Below, piece after piece: positions 28,832 to 38,133 of a stretch of DNA of 64,000 bases. Each line of letters starts with the position of its first letter. Position 1 is the first letter of the stretch. The notes beneath the pieces are model-generated. The model worked only from the letters and a program-made list of their open reading frames with translations, was not told the DNA's origin and made no database searches. The stretch spans positions 33,953 to 97,952 of the forward strand of contig JADFIR010000006.1 of assembly GCA_022566535.1 (NCBI GenBank), in the 5' to 3' direction. Source of the DNA: Planctomycetota bacterium (GTDB lineage: Bacteria > Planctomycetota > Phycisphaerae > Phycisphaerales > SM1A02). A program made the translations under genes and the position numbers.

Positions 28832-30286
28832 TTATCCGAGAAGGGCGAGGATTGCTGTCGGCTGCTGATTGGCGATCGCCAGGGCCTGAGTGGCGGCCTG
28901 AACCATGATCTGACGCCGAGTGAGCTCCGCGGTCTCCGCGGCGAAGTCGGTGTCGCGAATCGCCGCCTCGGCCGCAGCCGTGTTCTCGAAGGCAATTCGC
29001 AGGCTGTTGATCGTGGCCCCGATCGTGTTCTTCTGGAACGCGCCGAGCCGGCCACGCAGGCTCGAGACCTGCTTCACGGCCTCGTCAACGATCTTCTGGC
29101 CGAGCGCCAGATCGCCGTTGATGACGTTGGCGGTGCCGCCGGAACTCATCGAGGTGAGAAAGCCGACGCCCGACTTGCCCAGGTTGCCGGTGGTCACGGT
29201 CTCGATGCCCAGCGACACCTTGCCCGAGAGGCTCACATCCGGCGAGAGGTTGAAGTTGGCCCCGCCGCCGGTGATGGTGAACGAGGTGACGGCTCCATCG
29301 ACGTTCAGCGCGCTGGTGCCGTCTATGGTGACCGAGACATCGAAGCCGGCGGTGGCGACCCGGGCCTCCAGACCGTCGGCAGTCGACTGGATGCCGTTGA
29401 TCAGGACCGTCGCGTCTCGACCAAAGTCTTTCAGGTCGTCGGTGTTGGTGCCGGCTGGTAGGTCCAGGACATGGTTGCCGGCTCCGCCTTCGATCTGTTT
29501 GACCCGGACGAACTCAGCCGACCCGTATCCCAGCGAACGCATCTCGACGAGATTGGTGTCGGTGGAGTTCTGCACGGCGGAGACGCCGATCGCGTCCTTG
29601 AAGGTGTTGATCGCCGAGATGATGTTCGCCTGAGTGCTGCCCGAGGCGAACGTGAACTGCTGGACCCCATCGGCGCCCGTGACCTCGATGGTGAGCGTGC
29701 CGCCAGGCGAGAAGGTGGCCCCGGTGGACAGATACACCTCGGCGGTCTGGCCCGAGGTTACCACGGTGATGTTCACGTCCAAGTTCGCGCCAGCGGGAAG
29801 TCGAGCAGAGTTGATGGTCACATCGGTTAGCGACGTGGCGACGCCTGCCGTGGTGTAGTCGAAGTTGCCGTTGAGCAATTTGGAGCCCTGGAAGCTGGTG
29901 TCGTTGGCCAAACGGTCGATCGTCTGCAGGATCGAGTCGATCTGCAGCTGATTCGCTTCCTTTTCCTCTTGGGAAAGCCCGGCTTCATTAGCGCTGGCCC
30001 CGATGAGGCCCTGCAACTCCACGATCAGGTTGGCGATGCCCTGCAGACCGCCCTCCGCCACGTTGATGACCTGTTCGGCCCGCGTCGCGTTGGTGATGGC
30101 GGAGCCGATGGCCTTCTTTTCAGCCCGAAGGTTCTCGCTGGCGATCAGCCCGGCTGGATCATCCTTGCCGCGGTTGATACGCAGACCCGTGCTGAGGCGC
30201 TCGAGGCTGATGGACAGCATCTTGTTCTGCATGCCCAGCACCCGCTGGGCAATCATTGACGGAACGTTTGTGTTGATCGAACTCAT
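28832..30286 (-). CDS. Flagellin 1
   Basis: This 484-residue filament subunit has conserved D0/D1 ends: SSINTNVPSMIAQRVLGMQN then LERLSTGLRINRGKDDPAGL at the N-terminus, and GRLGAFQKNTI then ATQALAIANQQPTAILALLG at the C-terminus. A variable surface domain occupies about 140-390. AGGAGG stands seven bases from the ATG and contains the GGA expected for CsrA binding. An own promoter in the 366-base upstream gap is possible. Together with flagellin 2 it forms the filament; it would be exported by the flagellar type III system. Confidence 0.95.
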   Translation of the reverse strand: MSSINTNVPSMIAQRVLGMQNKMLSISLERLSTGLRINRGKDDPAGLIASENLRAEKKAIGSAITNATRAEQVINVAEGGLQGIANLIVELQGLIGASANEAGLSQEEKEANQLQIDSILQTIDRLANDTSFQGSKLLNGNFDYTTAGVATSLTDVTINSARLPAGANLDVNITVVTSGQTAEVYLSTGATFSPGGTLTIEVTGADGVQQFTFASGSTQANIISAINTFKDAIGVSAVQNSTDTNLVEMRSLGYGSAEFVRVKQIEGGAGNHVLDLPAGTNTDDLKDFGRDATVLINGIQSTADGLEARVATAGFDVSVTIDGTSALNVDGAVTSFTITGGGANFNLSPDVSLSGKVSLGIETVTTGNLGKSGVGFLTSMSSGGTANVINGDLALGQKIVDEAVKQVSSLRGRLGAFQKNTIGATINSLRIAFENTAAAEAAIRDTDFAAETAELTRRQIMVQAATQALAIANQQPTAILALLG

Positions 30287-30652
30287 TGTTGCCTCCTTGG
30301 AGTCGGTTGGGCCGTTTTTGGGCGGTCCCCCTGAAAACGATTCTCGAAAAGGGCATCACGATCCCTCTTCGACTTGCCAGCCGCCTCCAGCGGCCCGTCG
30401 GACGTAGTGTGGCCGGCCCCGCCGCGGGATGCTTTCCGCGGGCCGGACACGTTTGTTGACTATCGACCTGGGGGTGGGGGGACTTCATCTGCGTTGGCAG
30501 TTCAGTAAAAAAATCGGGCTGCCGGGGTGAGGGATCCAGCGGCCTCTGGTTAGCGCAGGAAACGACCTCCGCCCACCAGGACGAAGGTCGTGTGGAAACC
30601 TCTTATAAAAGGAAGATGGGCGGCGCCGCCTACGCCGCCGGCGGCAGGTGCC
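30287..30652. other. Intergenic between the two flagellins
   Basis: No gene is supported. Reading minus, a GCGGCGCC-type hairpin followed by TTCCTTTTAT (about 30600-30650) is a likely terminator of flagellin 2. Further on, GTCGATAG at about 30464-30471 faintly resembles a flagellar sigma-28 -10 box, but a matching -35 is not clear. Confidence 0.4.
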
Positions 30653-32134
30653 TTACCCCAGCAGGGCAAGAACGTTCTGGGGCATTACATTGGCCATCGC
30701 CAGGACCGACGTCCCCGCCTGAATCAATATCTGGGCCCGAGTCAGCGCTGCGGTTTCGGCCGCAAAGTCTGCGTCACGAATCTTCGACACGCTGGCCGTG
30801 ATGTTCTCCACGCCCACTTGAAGGGCACGGATGTTGGTCTGAAGGGTGTTGCGCTCGAAAGCTCCGAGCCGGCCACGCAGGACGGCAACGTCGGTGATGG
30901 CCGCTTCGATGATCCGCGCCGCCTGGCCGGCCTGACCAGAGATGATCGAGTTAGGCTGGCCGGACTTGATCGAGTTGAGGAAGTATCGGACGCCGTCGAG
31001 CATGGTGCCGCCGAGCCGGCTGGCCGCAACCGACTGAATCCCGAAGCCCACCTGCTGGGCGGCGGTGATTGTCGGGCCGAGCTGGAACGTGGCCCCGCCG
31101 CCGGTGATCTCGAACGACTTGCTCGACCCCAACGTCTGGGCGTAGGCCACGGTAAGTGTCAGTTCCAGACTGAGCGTAGGCGTGTTGAGCGTGACCTCCA
31201 GCCCGTTACCGACGGCCAGAGCGCCGTTGATGATGGCGGTGACGTCCTGCCCTATGTCACGCGCGTTCTCGCTGGCGCTGCCCGGGGCCAGGTGGGCCGA
31301 GAAGAAGTCGCCGCCCTGGCCGATCCTCTTCACCGACACGAACTGGTCGGACCCGTAGCCGAGGGAGGTGATCGTCAGGCCGCTGGTCTGATTTGCCGAA
31401 TCGACCAGCGAAGCGCTCACGCCGGTGGAATCCCGCAGCGTATTGATCGCGGCCGCCACGGCGCTGAGGTTGGTCCCGGAGACAAACGAGAGCGTCTGAA
31501 CGCCGAGGTTGCCGGCAACCTCGATCGTCACGCTGCTGAGCAGTTCGCCCGCAGCGCCCGCCGTATTGCCGGAGATGAACAAGGAGGCGGTCTGTGCGGA
31601 GCTGATCACCTCCACCTGCACTGGAACGCTGCCCTGGGTACCGAATTGCACGCTAAAGATATTTACGCCGGCAATCGCGCTGGCGGGAATGCCGGAGGTG
31701 AGGTACTCCAGTGCGCCGTTGAGCAACTGCAGCCCGGCAAAGCTCGCGGTGTTGGCGATGCGGGTAATCGCCTCGATGGCACTATTCACCTGGAGCTGGT
31801 TCGCCTCGATCTCCTCCTGGCTGACACCTCCGGTGTTGGCGGCCTCCACGATCAGACTCTTGATGGAGTTGAGCAGATCAGCCACCTCCGCAAGATAGCC
31901 TTCCGAGGTGGCAATGACCGAGCTGGCCCGTTCGGAGTTCGAGATCGCCTGGGTGAGGCCCCGCAGCTCGCTGCGCAATCGTTCGGAAACAATCAGGCCG
32001 GCTGGATCATCGGCCCCGCGGTTGATTCGCAGGCCGGTCGCCAGCCGTTGCAATCGCAACGCGAGGTCGGCATTCGATCGCGCCAGGTTCGCCTGCGCAA
32101 TCATGGAGGAGATGTTGGTGTTGATCCTAGCCAT
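30653..32134 (-). CDS. Flagellin 2
   Basis: This 493-residue paralogue of flagellin 1 is clearly diverged. Its ends are conserved (ARINTNISSMIAQANLARSN, LQRLATGLRINRGADDPAGL; C-terminal LGAFERNTLQTNIRALQVGV and SVLAMANVMPQNVLALLG) and the centre is variable. CAAGGAGG precedes the ATG. It lies directly after csrA, the position of hag in Bacillus. Two flagellins with different central domains suggest a composite filament, for example different base and tip or sheath-like forms. Confidence 0.94.
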   Translation of the reverse strand: MARINTNISSMIAQANLARSNADLALRLQRLATGLRINRGADDPAGLIVSERLRSELRGLTQAISNSERASSVIATSEGYLAEVADLLNSIKSLIVEAANTGGVSQEEIEANQLQVNSAIEAITRIANTASFAGLQLLNGALEYLTSGIPASAIAGVNIFSVQFGTQGSVPVQVEVISSAQTASLFISGNTAGAAGELLSSVTIEVAGNLGVQTLSFVSGTNLSAVAAAINTLRDSTGVSASLVDSANQTSGLTITSLGYGSDQFVSVKRIGQGGDFFSAHLAPGSASENARDIGQDVTAIINGALAVGNGLEVTLNTPTLSLELTLTVAYAQTLGSSKSFEITGGGATFQLGPTITAAQQVGFGIQSVAASRLGGTMLDGVRYFLNSIKSGQPNSIISGQAGQAARIIEAAITDVAVLRGRLGAFERNTLQTNIRALQVGVENITASVSKIRDADFAAETAALTRAQILIQAGTSVLAMANVMPQNVLALLG

Positions 32135-32208
32135 GGCAATCCTCCTTGATTGCGGCTAGAGGCGGATGAGTTCGCCCGGTGATCCGTCATGCCGGGCGGA
32201 GAGTGCTC

Positions 32209-32559
32209 CTAAGGACGTCGCGATGTTGGACCTCTCTGCAGTGCAGGAGACCATTGGGCGCTTGAGCGCTTGTTGGACGCCGCCGGGCGGTTGAGCATTG
32301 CTGCCGCAGGGACGGCCCGCCGAGCCTTGTTGTGGGCATTGACCGGCACGGGCAGCCCGGCAGCATCGCGCTCGCTGAGCCGCGCGGCCGCTTCATTCTC
32401 GCGCCGGATCGCGTCGAAGATTTCCTTCCGGTGCACCGTGATTCGAATCGGCGCTGTGATTCCCAGCCGAACCTTGTCTCCCCGAATATCAACGACGGTC
32501 AACTCGACGTCGTCGCCGATCATGATTGTCTCGTCACGCCGACGTGAGAGCACCAACAC
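32209..32559 (-). CDS. csrA: Carbon storage regulator CsrA with extended tail
   Basis: The first 60 residues are a standard CsrA: MLVLSRRRDETIMIGDDVEL, then TVVDIRGDKVRLGITAP, then ITVHRKEIFDAIRREN. It binds GGA motifs in mRNA leaders and blocks translation. The start is the GTG at 32559, because it gives the family N-terminus and follows AAGGAGCCTACAG. At 116 residues it is nearly twice the usual length; the extra 50 residues are Ala/Arg/Pro-rich and disordered. fliW lies just upstream, so the FliW-CsrA-flagellin control circuit is likely. Confidence 0.93.
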   Translation of the reverse strand: MLVLSRRRDETIMIGDDVELTVVDIRGDKVRLGITAPIRITVHRKEIFDAIRRENEAAARLSERDAAGLPVPVNAHNKARRAVPAAAMLNRPAASNKRSSAQWSPALQRGPTSRRP

Positions 32560-32700
32560 CTGTAGGCTCCTTCCTGATCGAGGATCCGCGTGCTTACGGG
32601 TCCTCCGCCGAGGCATCCGTACCTCGGGCGTGCCGGCTCTACCGGGCGTACCGCCCCGGCCTCGACGCCGAACCCGAGACGCGCCGAAGTACCCCCGGCG

Positions 32701-33147
32701 TCAGGCCGGCACGGCCTGGGCCAGCTCACCAACCTGCACGATCTCGTACCGGGTTGACCACCGCTTGTCGGCCAGCACGAGCTGCATCCCGCGCTTGGTC
32801 ACCGCGTTGATCACCAGCGGACCTTGGAGGTTCGCCGTCAACGCACGGTCGTACTTGTTCACGATCACGAATACCTGCGCGCCGTCCAGATTCTCCAGAG
32901 CCAGCTCGTCCATCTGCTCCTTGCGGATCGGCACCTCATAGTCTCTCAACCACAAGCTCGGGTCGGTGACCACGAAGGCCAACTCCGGGGTTTCGATCGA
33001 CTGCAGCCAATAGAACGCACCTTCATCATCCGGCTGCAGCAGCGCATAGCTCTTGAAGCTGGAGAATCCCAGCAAGCCTGCCGGGAAGGTGAGGATGCGA
33101 TTCTCATCAACATCCACAGCGCCAAACCTGGTCGTCTCCACGTTCAT
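32701..33147 (-). CDS. fliW: Flagellar assembly factor FliW
   Basis: This 148-residue protein has the FliW hallmarks ILTFPAGLLGFSSFKSYAL, FYWLQSIETPELAFVVTDP and VFVIVNKYDRALTANLQGPL. FliW binds free flagellin and, when released, inhibits CsrA, so flagellin translation follows filament export. It lies between flgL and csrA on the same strand, the order known from Bacillus and many other flagellates. Confidence 0.95.
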   Translation of the reverse strand: MNVETTRFGAVDVDENRILTFPAGLLGFSSFKSYALLQPDDEGAFYWLQSIETPELAFVVTDPSLWLRDYEVPIRKEQMDELALENLDGAQVFVIVNKYDRALTANLQGPLVINAVTKRGMQLVLADKRWSTRYEIVQVGELAQAVPA

Positions 33148-33281
33148 CTGAACGCTCCAATTCCTTCGGCCTACCAGTCCTTGGTCAACGCCGCGCTCAA
33201 CTCCAAGTGCGGCGGTCCCGATTCCATCGGGAATGTTCCAGCGCCGGCCCGGCCGGGAGGCCGACGCCTCTGTGCAGTCTG

Positions 33282-35267
33282 CTATCTCAGGAAGTCAAGC
33301 AGACTCATCGATGTCACCTGGCTCGCGGTAATGAGCCCGGCTTGCAACTGTTGTTGCAACGTGGAAAAGCGGAGGGCCGCTTCCGTAAAATCCAAATCTT
33401 GAACCTCACTGCGTAACGCCATGTCCTGTATCCGAAGGTCTTCCTCGCGGATGACGGCATCGGTCACTCGGCGGCTGCGAACACCCACGGTGGCCCGCGA
33501 TTCCGCCAGACGACTGATGTCTCGCTCTAGACGCTCCGTCGCAATCGTGATGCCAAGTTGATCATCACCCAGCAACGCGTCCCGAAGGGCGATGAGATGT
33601 GAGAACACGCTGTCCACGGCAACGGTTGCGCGATCCTCACCGACGAAAGTTGCGCTCGTGGTCGAACCGACGATTCCCAGGTCCGACGCGGCAAACGATC
33701 CGTTCAAGGCCTCGATACTGAACGTCCCACCCGGCGGCAGCGTGTTGTCGGTGAACCGCAACCCGTTGCCGTCCGCGGCAAGATCCACTTCGAAATCCGC
33801 GGCAAGGATCGGCACGGCGTCGCGCGCCGCCCGGATGGTGTCGATCACATCCTGCACTGTCTCAGCCCCCGCGAGATCCACGTCAAAGGACCGCCCATCC
33901 TTCAAGGTGATGCGAAAGTCCAGATCAGCCGGCAGATCGGGCAGCCCCGTGAGCGGATCCACGCTGCCCGTGCGGATGTCGACGCCCCGGCCCTCGTTGA
34001 AATCCTCCAGCCGTGTCGATCCAGCCAGCGACCGCACTCCCAGTTCGGTCGCGGTCGTTCCGCCTGCGACCTCGGCAATGCTCATGGGCGAACCGGACAG
34101 CTCGTTGATGAAGTTTACCCGGTCGCCGGTCTGAGCGATCTCGACGCGAACGCCGATGTTCAACCCCTCCACGGCATTGACGAGCTGGCCAATGGTGGTC
34201 ACCCCGGAGAGGTCCAGATCGCGCGATTGACCGGCATTCATCACACGGATCGTTCCCATCGGCACGGTAACGCCGGCCAGGCTGGAGATCAGCGTCTGTT
34301 CGGTCAGGCGCGGATCGACATCCGATCCGTCGGTGGTGACACCGCCGGGGAAGCTCTGAGCCAGGCCGAGGTCGGCCGCCGTCCCCTTACCTGTGAGATC
34401 GCTGATGGTGATCGTCACCCCGCCGCTGGGTGTGATCGCAAATGCGTTGCCGGCGGCGTTGATGGCCACCGTCGCCCCTGCATCCACCGTCTGAATCTCG
34501 GTTTGCAGGATATCGATGACATTCTGCACGGTGTGGGCCGTCGAGAGATCGACCGTCAGGTCGGTTCCGTTGACGTCCACGTTGATCGAGCCGAGGGCAA
34601 CCCCTTCGCCTTGCGCCCCGTTGAGATCAAGCAATCGGGTGTTGCCGACCATCGCGGGGTTCAGATCACGGTCGCCTTCGACCCGGATGCTCAGCGCTCC
34701 GAACGCATTTGTGCCGGAGATCGTGATCGGGATCGAACGGGCCTCGCCCAAGTCGGTCGTCAGCCCGTCGCCTTGCCCCTGGTACCGTATTCCGCCGGTC
34801 AGCTCCACGAACGGGAGCTTCGCGGTGGCGTCTCCGCCGAAGAGGTGAATCTGCTGATACTTGCGGTTGCCGAGACTCACCAGTTCATTGAGCATCGAGT
34901 CGATGACCGTCGCCTGATTGTGGCGGGTATCCGTGTCACTGCCGATGCCAATCTGACTCGATCCGATTCCCTTGGCTTCGAGGAGCAGCTCCGTGGCGTC
35001 CGCCAGGGCGGCGTCGAGGTTGCCCAACACCGACTCGGCGTGCGACAGATTCCGCAGCCACTGCTCGCGCCGCTCGATAATGTCGTCCAGGACACTGATC
35101 GTGCCCGCCGCCAGCGCATCATCCGACGGCCGGTTGATCCGTCGGCCGGTGGCCAGTTGGATCTGGGTGTTCAACAGGCGTTGCTGTGTGCTCTGCAACG
35201 TGCTGAGCATGATCTGGGACCTGAGCAAATTCGGCAGGCGAGCGAGGTTGGAGGGAATCGCGGTCAT
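33282..35267 (-). CDS. flgL: Flagellar hook-filament junction protein FlgL, enlarged
   Basis: The N-terminal helix region MLSTLQSTQQRLLNTQIQLA, TGRRINRPSDDALAA and the C-terminal flagellin-type helix (VQDLDFTEAALRFSTLQQQL) identify FlgL/HAP3, which joins hook protein FlgK to the filament. At 661 residues it is about twice the usual length: the central region (about 170-520) carries several repeated domains with patterns such as DLSTAHTVQNVIDILQTEI and DLAGAETVQDVIDTIRAARD. It lies between flgK and fliW. Confidence 0.9.
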   Translation of the reverse strand: MTAIPSNLARLPNLLRSQIMLSTLQSTQQRLLNTQIQLATGRRINRPSDDALAAGTISVLDDIIERREQWLRNLSHAESVLGNLDAALADATELLLEAKGIGSSQIGIGSDTDTRHNQATVIDSMLNELVSLGNRKYQQIHLFGGDATAKLPFVELTGGIRYQGQGDGLTTDLGEARSIPITISGTNAFGALSIRVEGDRDLNPAMVGNTRLLDLNGAQGEGVALGSINVDVNGTDLTVDLSTAHTVQNVIDILQTEIQTVDAGATVAINAAGNAFAITPSGGVTITISDLTGKGTAADLGLAQSFPGGVTTDGSDVDPRLTEQTLISSLAGVTVPMGTIRVMNAGQSRDLDLSGVTTIGQLVNAVEGLNIGVRVEIAQTGDRVNFINELSGSPMSIAEVAGGTTATELGVRSLAGSTRLEDFNEGRGVDIRTGSVDPLTGLPDLPADLDFRITLKDGRSFDVDLAGAETVQDVIDTIRAARDAVPILAADFEVDLAADGNGLRFTDNTLPPGGTFSIEALNGSFAASDLGIVGSTTSATFVGEDRATVAVDSVFSHLIALRDALLGDDQLGITIATERLERDISRLAESRATVGVRSRRVTDAVIREEDLRIQDMALRSEVQDLDFTEAALRFSTLQQQLQAGLITASQVTSMSLLDFLR

Positions 35268-35283
35268 TGGGAAGGCATGAGGA

Positions 35284-35389
35284 AGCAGCGGTCAGGAGTC
35301 AGGGTCCCATGTTTCGCGAGCGGGCTTGCCCCGCTGGTCTTGCTCATGTTTCGCGAGCGGGCTTGCCCCGCTGGTCTTGCCCCGCTGCG
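35284..35389. repeat. GCGGGCTTGCCCCGC dispersed repeat (tandem copy 2)
   Basis: GGTCAGGAGTCAGGGTC is followed by two tandem CATGTTTCGCGAGCGGGC-TTGCCCCGCTGGTCTTGC units and fills the whole gap between flgK and flgL. It shares both parts with 28650-28728. Confidence 0.7.
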
Positions 35390-37084
35390 TTATGCAATGG
35401 ACATCAACGTCTGAAGCATTTCGTCGATCACGCGGATGAAACGGGCCGCGGCCTGGAATTGTCGCTGGAACATCAGCAGGTTGATCGTTTCCTCGTCCAG
35501 CGACACGCCGGAGACGGCCTGGATTTGCGCCGCCAGACTCTGACGGACCAGGCGCGACGCATCGACCGCCGTATTCGAAGCAGCCGCTTGCACCGCCAGG
35601 GCATTGACCGAGTGCTGCCAGAACTCGCGTATGCTCCTATTGCCAAGCTCCGTAAACTGCGCGTTGGGCAGGTCAGCCAGCCCCAAGGCGGTATCGTTAG
35701 ACCCGGCGACGTGCCCGCTGCCCGCCGCGAACAGATTCGGATCATCAACGACCGTCTGGCTGACGCCGATCGTCGCCGCATTCATCCCCGTGAAGAAGGT
35801 ATTGATCCCCAGCGCTGCCAGCGCGCCGCTGGTGTCGTCGGAGAAACTGATCTCGTAACCGCTTGCGGCAGTAAGCGTCAAGGCGCTGCCCACACCCGTC
35901 CCCGCTGTCACGTTCGGCACGGCGACGACCACGTTGATCTCGTTGATCAAGTCATCCAGCGACATCGAGTTCCCATCGACGTTGATCTGATGGGCGGTGC
36001 GGGTCCCCGTCTCCTGGTGAGTGACGTGGATGAAGAAGCTGCCGTTTTGGATCGGGAACGAGAGTCCGGCACCGGCAGCATTAAGATTCTCGGTGGTGTC
36101 GTCCACGCCATACGTCCCCTCGATCGATTCAAATCCCACGCGCCCCTGGCCTTGCGAATGCAGACGGTTGAACTGGAAGATCAACTGCCCGGCAAAGGAA
36201 TCAAGGGCCTCGATCGCCGGCTCGACCGTCGTCTCGCGCTGGTGCAGCAGGCCACCGATCCGCCCGGAGCCCACTTGCAAATCGCTTCCGTCGGCCGCGA
36301 CGCGAATTGAAACCTCAAGTTTCCCCGCGACGGTCTTCGTGCGCAGCTCGACGCCTCGTGATTCCCCGGCCAACACGATCGGCACCGAACCCACGAACAC
36401 GTCGATCGCCCCATTGGCTTGTTGCACTACGCTCACCTCCAGAAATTCCGAAAGCTCGTCAATCAGCAGATCGCGTTGATCGCGCAATCCGTTGGCCTCA
36501 TCCATTCCCCGTTCGGTGAGCGTAATCTGGCGATTGAGCAATGCGATCTGATCGAGCAGATTGTTGGCGGTGGTCACGGCGGTGCCCAGGGATCGGTCGA
36601 TTTCATCAAGCACCCGCTTGTAGTCGCTCCCGAGCCCCGTGATCCGGCTGGTGAGATTCAGCCCCTGCTCCACAACCAACGACCGCACCGCATGATCTTC
36701 AGGGTTGTTGGCCAGCTCGGAGATCGTGTTGAAGAACGCGCTGAGCACGCTGGACAGATCATTGTCGGTCAACTCGTTCTGAAGGGTCTCGATGGCGGTG
36801 AGAAACCGCTGATCAATCAGTGCACTGTGCTCCTGGCTGGCCGCATCACGGAACCGCGACTGCAAGGCGGTGTCCACTTCGCGGCGAATATCCTGCAACT
36901 TCACGCCTGTCCCGATGAACTGCGACTGCAACAGCATCTCGTCGCCTGCCGCGGCCAGATGAACCGATCGTCGGTGATAGCCTGGGGTGGCGGCATTGGC
37001 CATGTTGTTGCCGGCTACCTGCATCGCCGCCTGAGAAGCGACGATCGCCGATCGACCAACTTGCAATGCACCGTTGAGACTCAT
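35390..37084 (-). CDS. flgK: Flagellar hook-associated protein FlgK
   Basis: This 564-residue HAP1 has the rod/hook-type N-terminus LNGALQVGRSAIVASQAAMQ, VAGNNMANAATPGYHRR and the matching C-terminus GVSLDEETINLLMFQRQFQA, ARFIRVIDEMLQTLMSI. An FlgK-type middle (NQITLTERGMDEANGLRDQR) is visible. It caps the hook before FlgL and the filament are added. It is located between flgN (its likely chaperone) and flgL. Confidence 0.95.
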   Translation of the reverse strand: MSLNGALQVGRSAIVASQAAMQVAGNNMANAATPGYHRRSVHLAAAGDEMLLQSQFIGTGVKLQDIRREVDTALQSRFRDAASQEHSALIDQRFLTAIETLQNELTDNDLSSVLSAFFNTISELANNPEDHAVRSLVVEQGLNLTSRITGLGSDYKRVLDEIDRSLGTAVTTANNLLDQIALLNRQITLTERGMDEANGLRDQRDLLIDELSEFLEVSVVQQANGAIDVFVGSVPIVLAGESRGVELRTKTVAGKLEVSIRVAADGSDLQVGSGRIGGLLHQRETTVEPAIEALDSFAGQLIFQFNRLHSQGQGRVGFESIEGTYGVDDTTENLNAAGAGLSFPIQNGSFFIHVTHQETGTRTAHQINVDGNSMSLDDLINEINVVVAVPNVTAGTGVGSALTLTAASGYEISFSDDTSGALAALGINTFFTGMNAATIGVSQTVVDDPNLFAAGSGHVAGSNDTALGLADLPNAQFTELGNRSIREFWQHSVNALAVQAAASNTAVDASRLVRQSLAAQIQAVSGVSLDEETINLLMFQRQFQAAARFIRVIDEMLQTLMSIA

Positions 37085-37124
37085 GTGCGTCCCCGATTAG
37101 ATCACGCGCTCGCCTGCGGCTCGC

Positions 37125-37184
37125 GGCTTGGCATCCTTGCTTGATGCCTCCATTCCTTGATGCCTCGATGCCTCATGCCTTCCT
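37125..37184. repeat. GATGCCTT-type short repeat array
   Basis: Units such as CTTGATGCCTCCATT, CCTTGATGCC and TCGATGCC fill the gap between flgN and flgK. The same family is present near 6052, 15350, 53930 and 61830. Confidence 0.6.
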
Positions 37185-37727
37185 CTAACTCGTCACGTCC
37201 ACACAAAACTGGTACTGGGCTCCGGCTGTGATTCGGCCGCTATGGCTGTAGACCCGAGCCTGGCTCAGGACTGACTGCACGGTCTGCATGATTCCGGTCA
37301 TATGTCGAGCCAGCGCTTCGGTCGCTGCCCGAACCACTGAGCTGGCTTGGCGGGCCTCGAGAACCGTGCATCGAAGCTTCTCGGCCAGGGCGCAAAGCCG
37401 GCTGCGGACCGGCTCGTCGATCGCCTCAGCAATCCGGCTGACGGTCAGGGGAGCCTTCGCCTGGCTGTCCAGCGCCTCGGTCAGCGTGCCGATCAGCTCC
37501 AGCCGGGCCTTCTCCATCTCCGCCAGACGCTGGACAATCGTGTGCTCTCGTTGACAGATGCTCGCAATCGAGTCCAGGTCGGCGGTACGGACCGCCTCGC
37601 GCTTTCGGTGGATGCACTCAAGCAGAAGCTGATGTCCTTGCAGTTGATCGCGCATAATCCGCTCAAGACGCGCGATGTGTTCGTTCGTCTCCGAGGCTGG
37701 ACTTTGTGCGGCGCTAGCGCAAGCCAT
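37185..37727 (-). CDS. FlgN-like flagellar export chaperone
   Basis: This 180-residue all-helical protein has LERIMRDQLQGHQLLLECIH, RKREAVRTADLDSIASICQR, EHTIVQRLAEMEKARLEL, which follows the FlgN-family pattern. The ATG at 37727 lies inside the end of flgJ (14-base overlap). FlgN chaperones FlgK and FlgL to the export gate, and both follow directly downstream. The frame is open further upstream but only as a shadow of flgJ. Confidence 0.8.
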   Translation of the reverse strand: MACASAAQSPASETNEHIARLERIMRDQLQGHQLLLECIHRKREAVRTADLDSIASICQREHTIVQRLAEMEKARLELIGTLTEALDSQAKAPLTVSRIAEAIDEPVRSRLCALAEKLRCTVLEARQASSVVRAATEALARHMTGIMQTVQSVLSQARVYSHSGRITAGAQYQFCVDVTS

Positions 37728-38133
37728 GGCTCGGCTCCTGTGATGGCTGGGCGTTGGAACTGCTTGGCGGCGCAATCGGCCCAAGAAGCCGATCCACGAT
37801 CTGATCGACCAGCGAGAAGTTCGAAGCCCCGGCGATCCGGTCCGCAATCTGCTGATCCAACAAGGGCGCGAATCGCTTCTCGGCGAGCCCGGGTGCGAAC
37901 GGCGGGCGAAGCATCGGGCTGTCGCGCATTGACTCCAACACCGGCATGATGAGCGCTGCCGAGACGAGCTGCGTCGCCGCTTCGCGCGCCATTTCTCGCC
38001 GCGTTTGCCGGCCGGTCGCCTGCTGCAGAAGCTGCGCAAAGGGGCGGGCGCCGTGATCGTCAACGGCCGGCCAACGATCAAACGCCGGCTTCACTCCGAC
38101 CATCACATCCATGCTTTGGATCAAGTCGATCAT
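37714..38133 (-). CDS. FlgJ-like rod-binding protein (no muramidase domain)
   Basis: This 139-residue protein starts at an ATG overlapping the flgI stop by four bases (ATGA). The region ATQLVSAALIMPVLESMRDS and LLDQQIADRIAG resembles the N-terminal rod-binding part of FlgJ. The C-terminal peptidoglycan hydrolase domain of proteobacterial FlgJ is absent, as in many other phyla. Position between flgI and flgN supports a rod-assembly role in the periplasm. Confidence 0.78.
   Translation of the reverse strand: MIDLIQSMDVMVGVKPAFDRWPAVDDHGARPFAQLLQQATGRQTRREMAREAATQLVSAALIMPVLESMRDSPMLRPPFAPGLAEKRFAPLLDQQIADRIAGASNFSLVDQIVDRLLGPIAPPSSSNAQPSQEPSHGLR

Noticed and set aside
30590..32149. 519-residue plus-strand open frame opposite flagellin 2
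   Set aside because: It is the antisense shadow of a clear flagellin gene and has no domain logic of its own.
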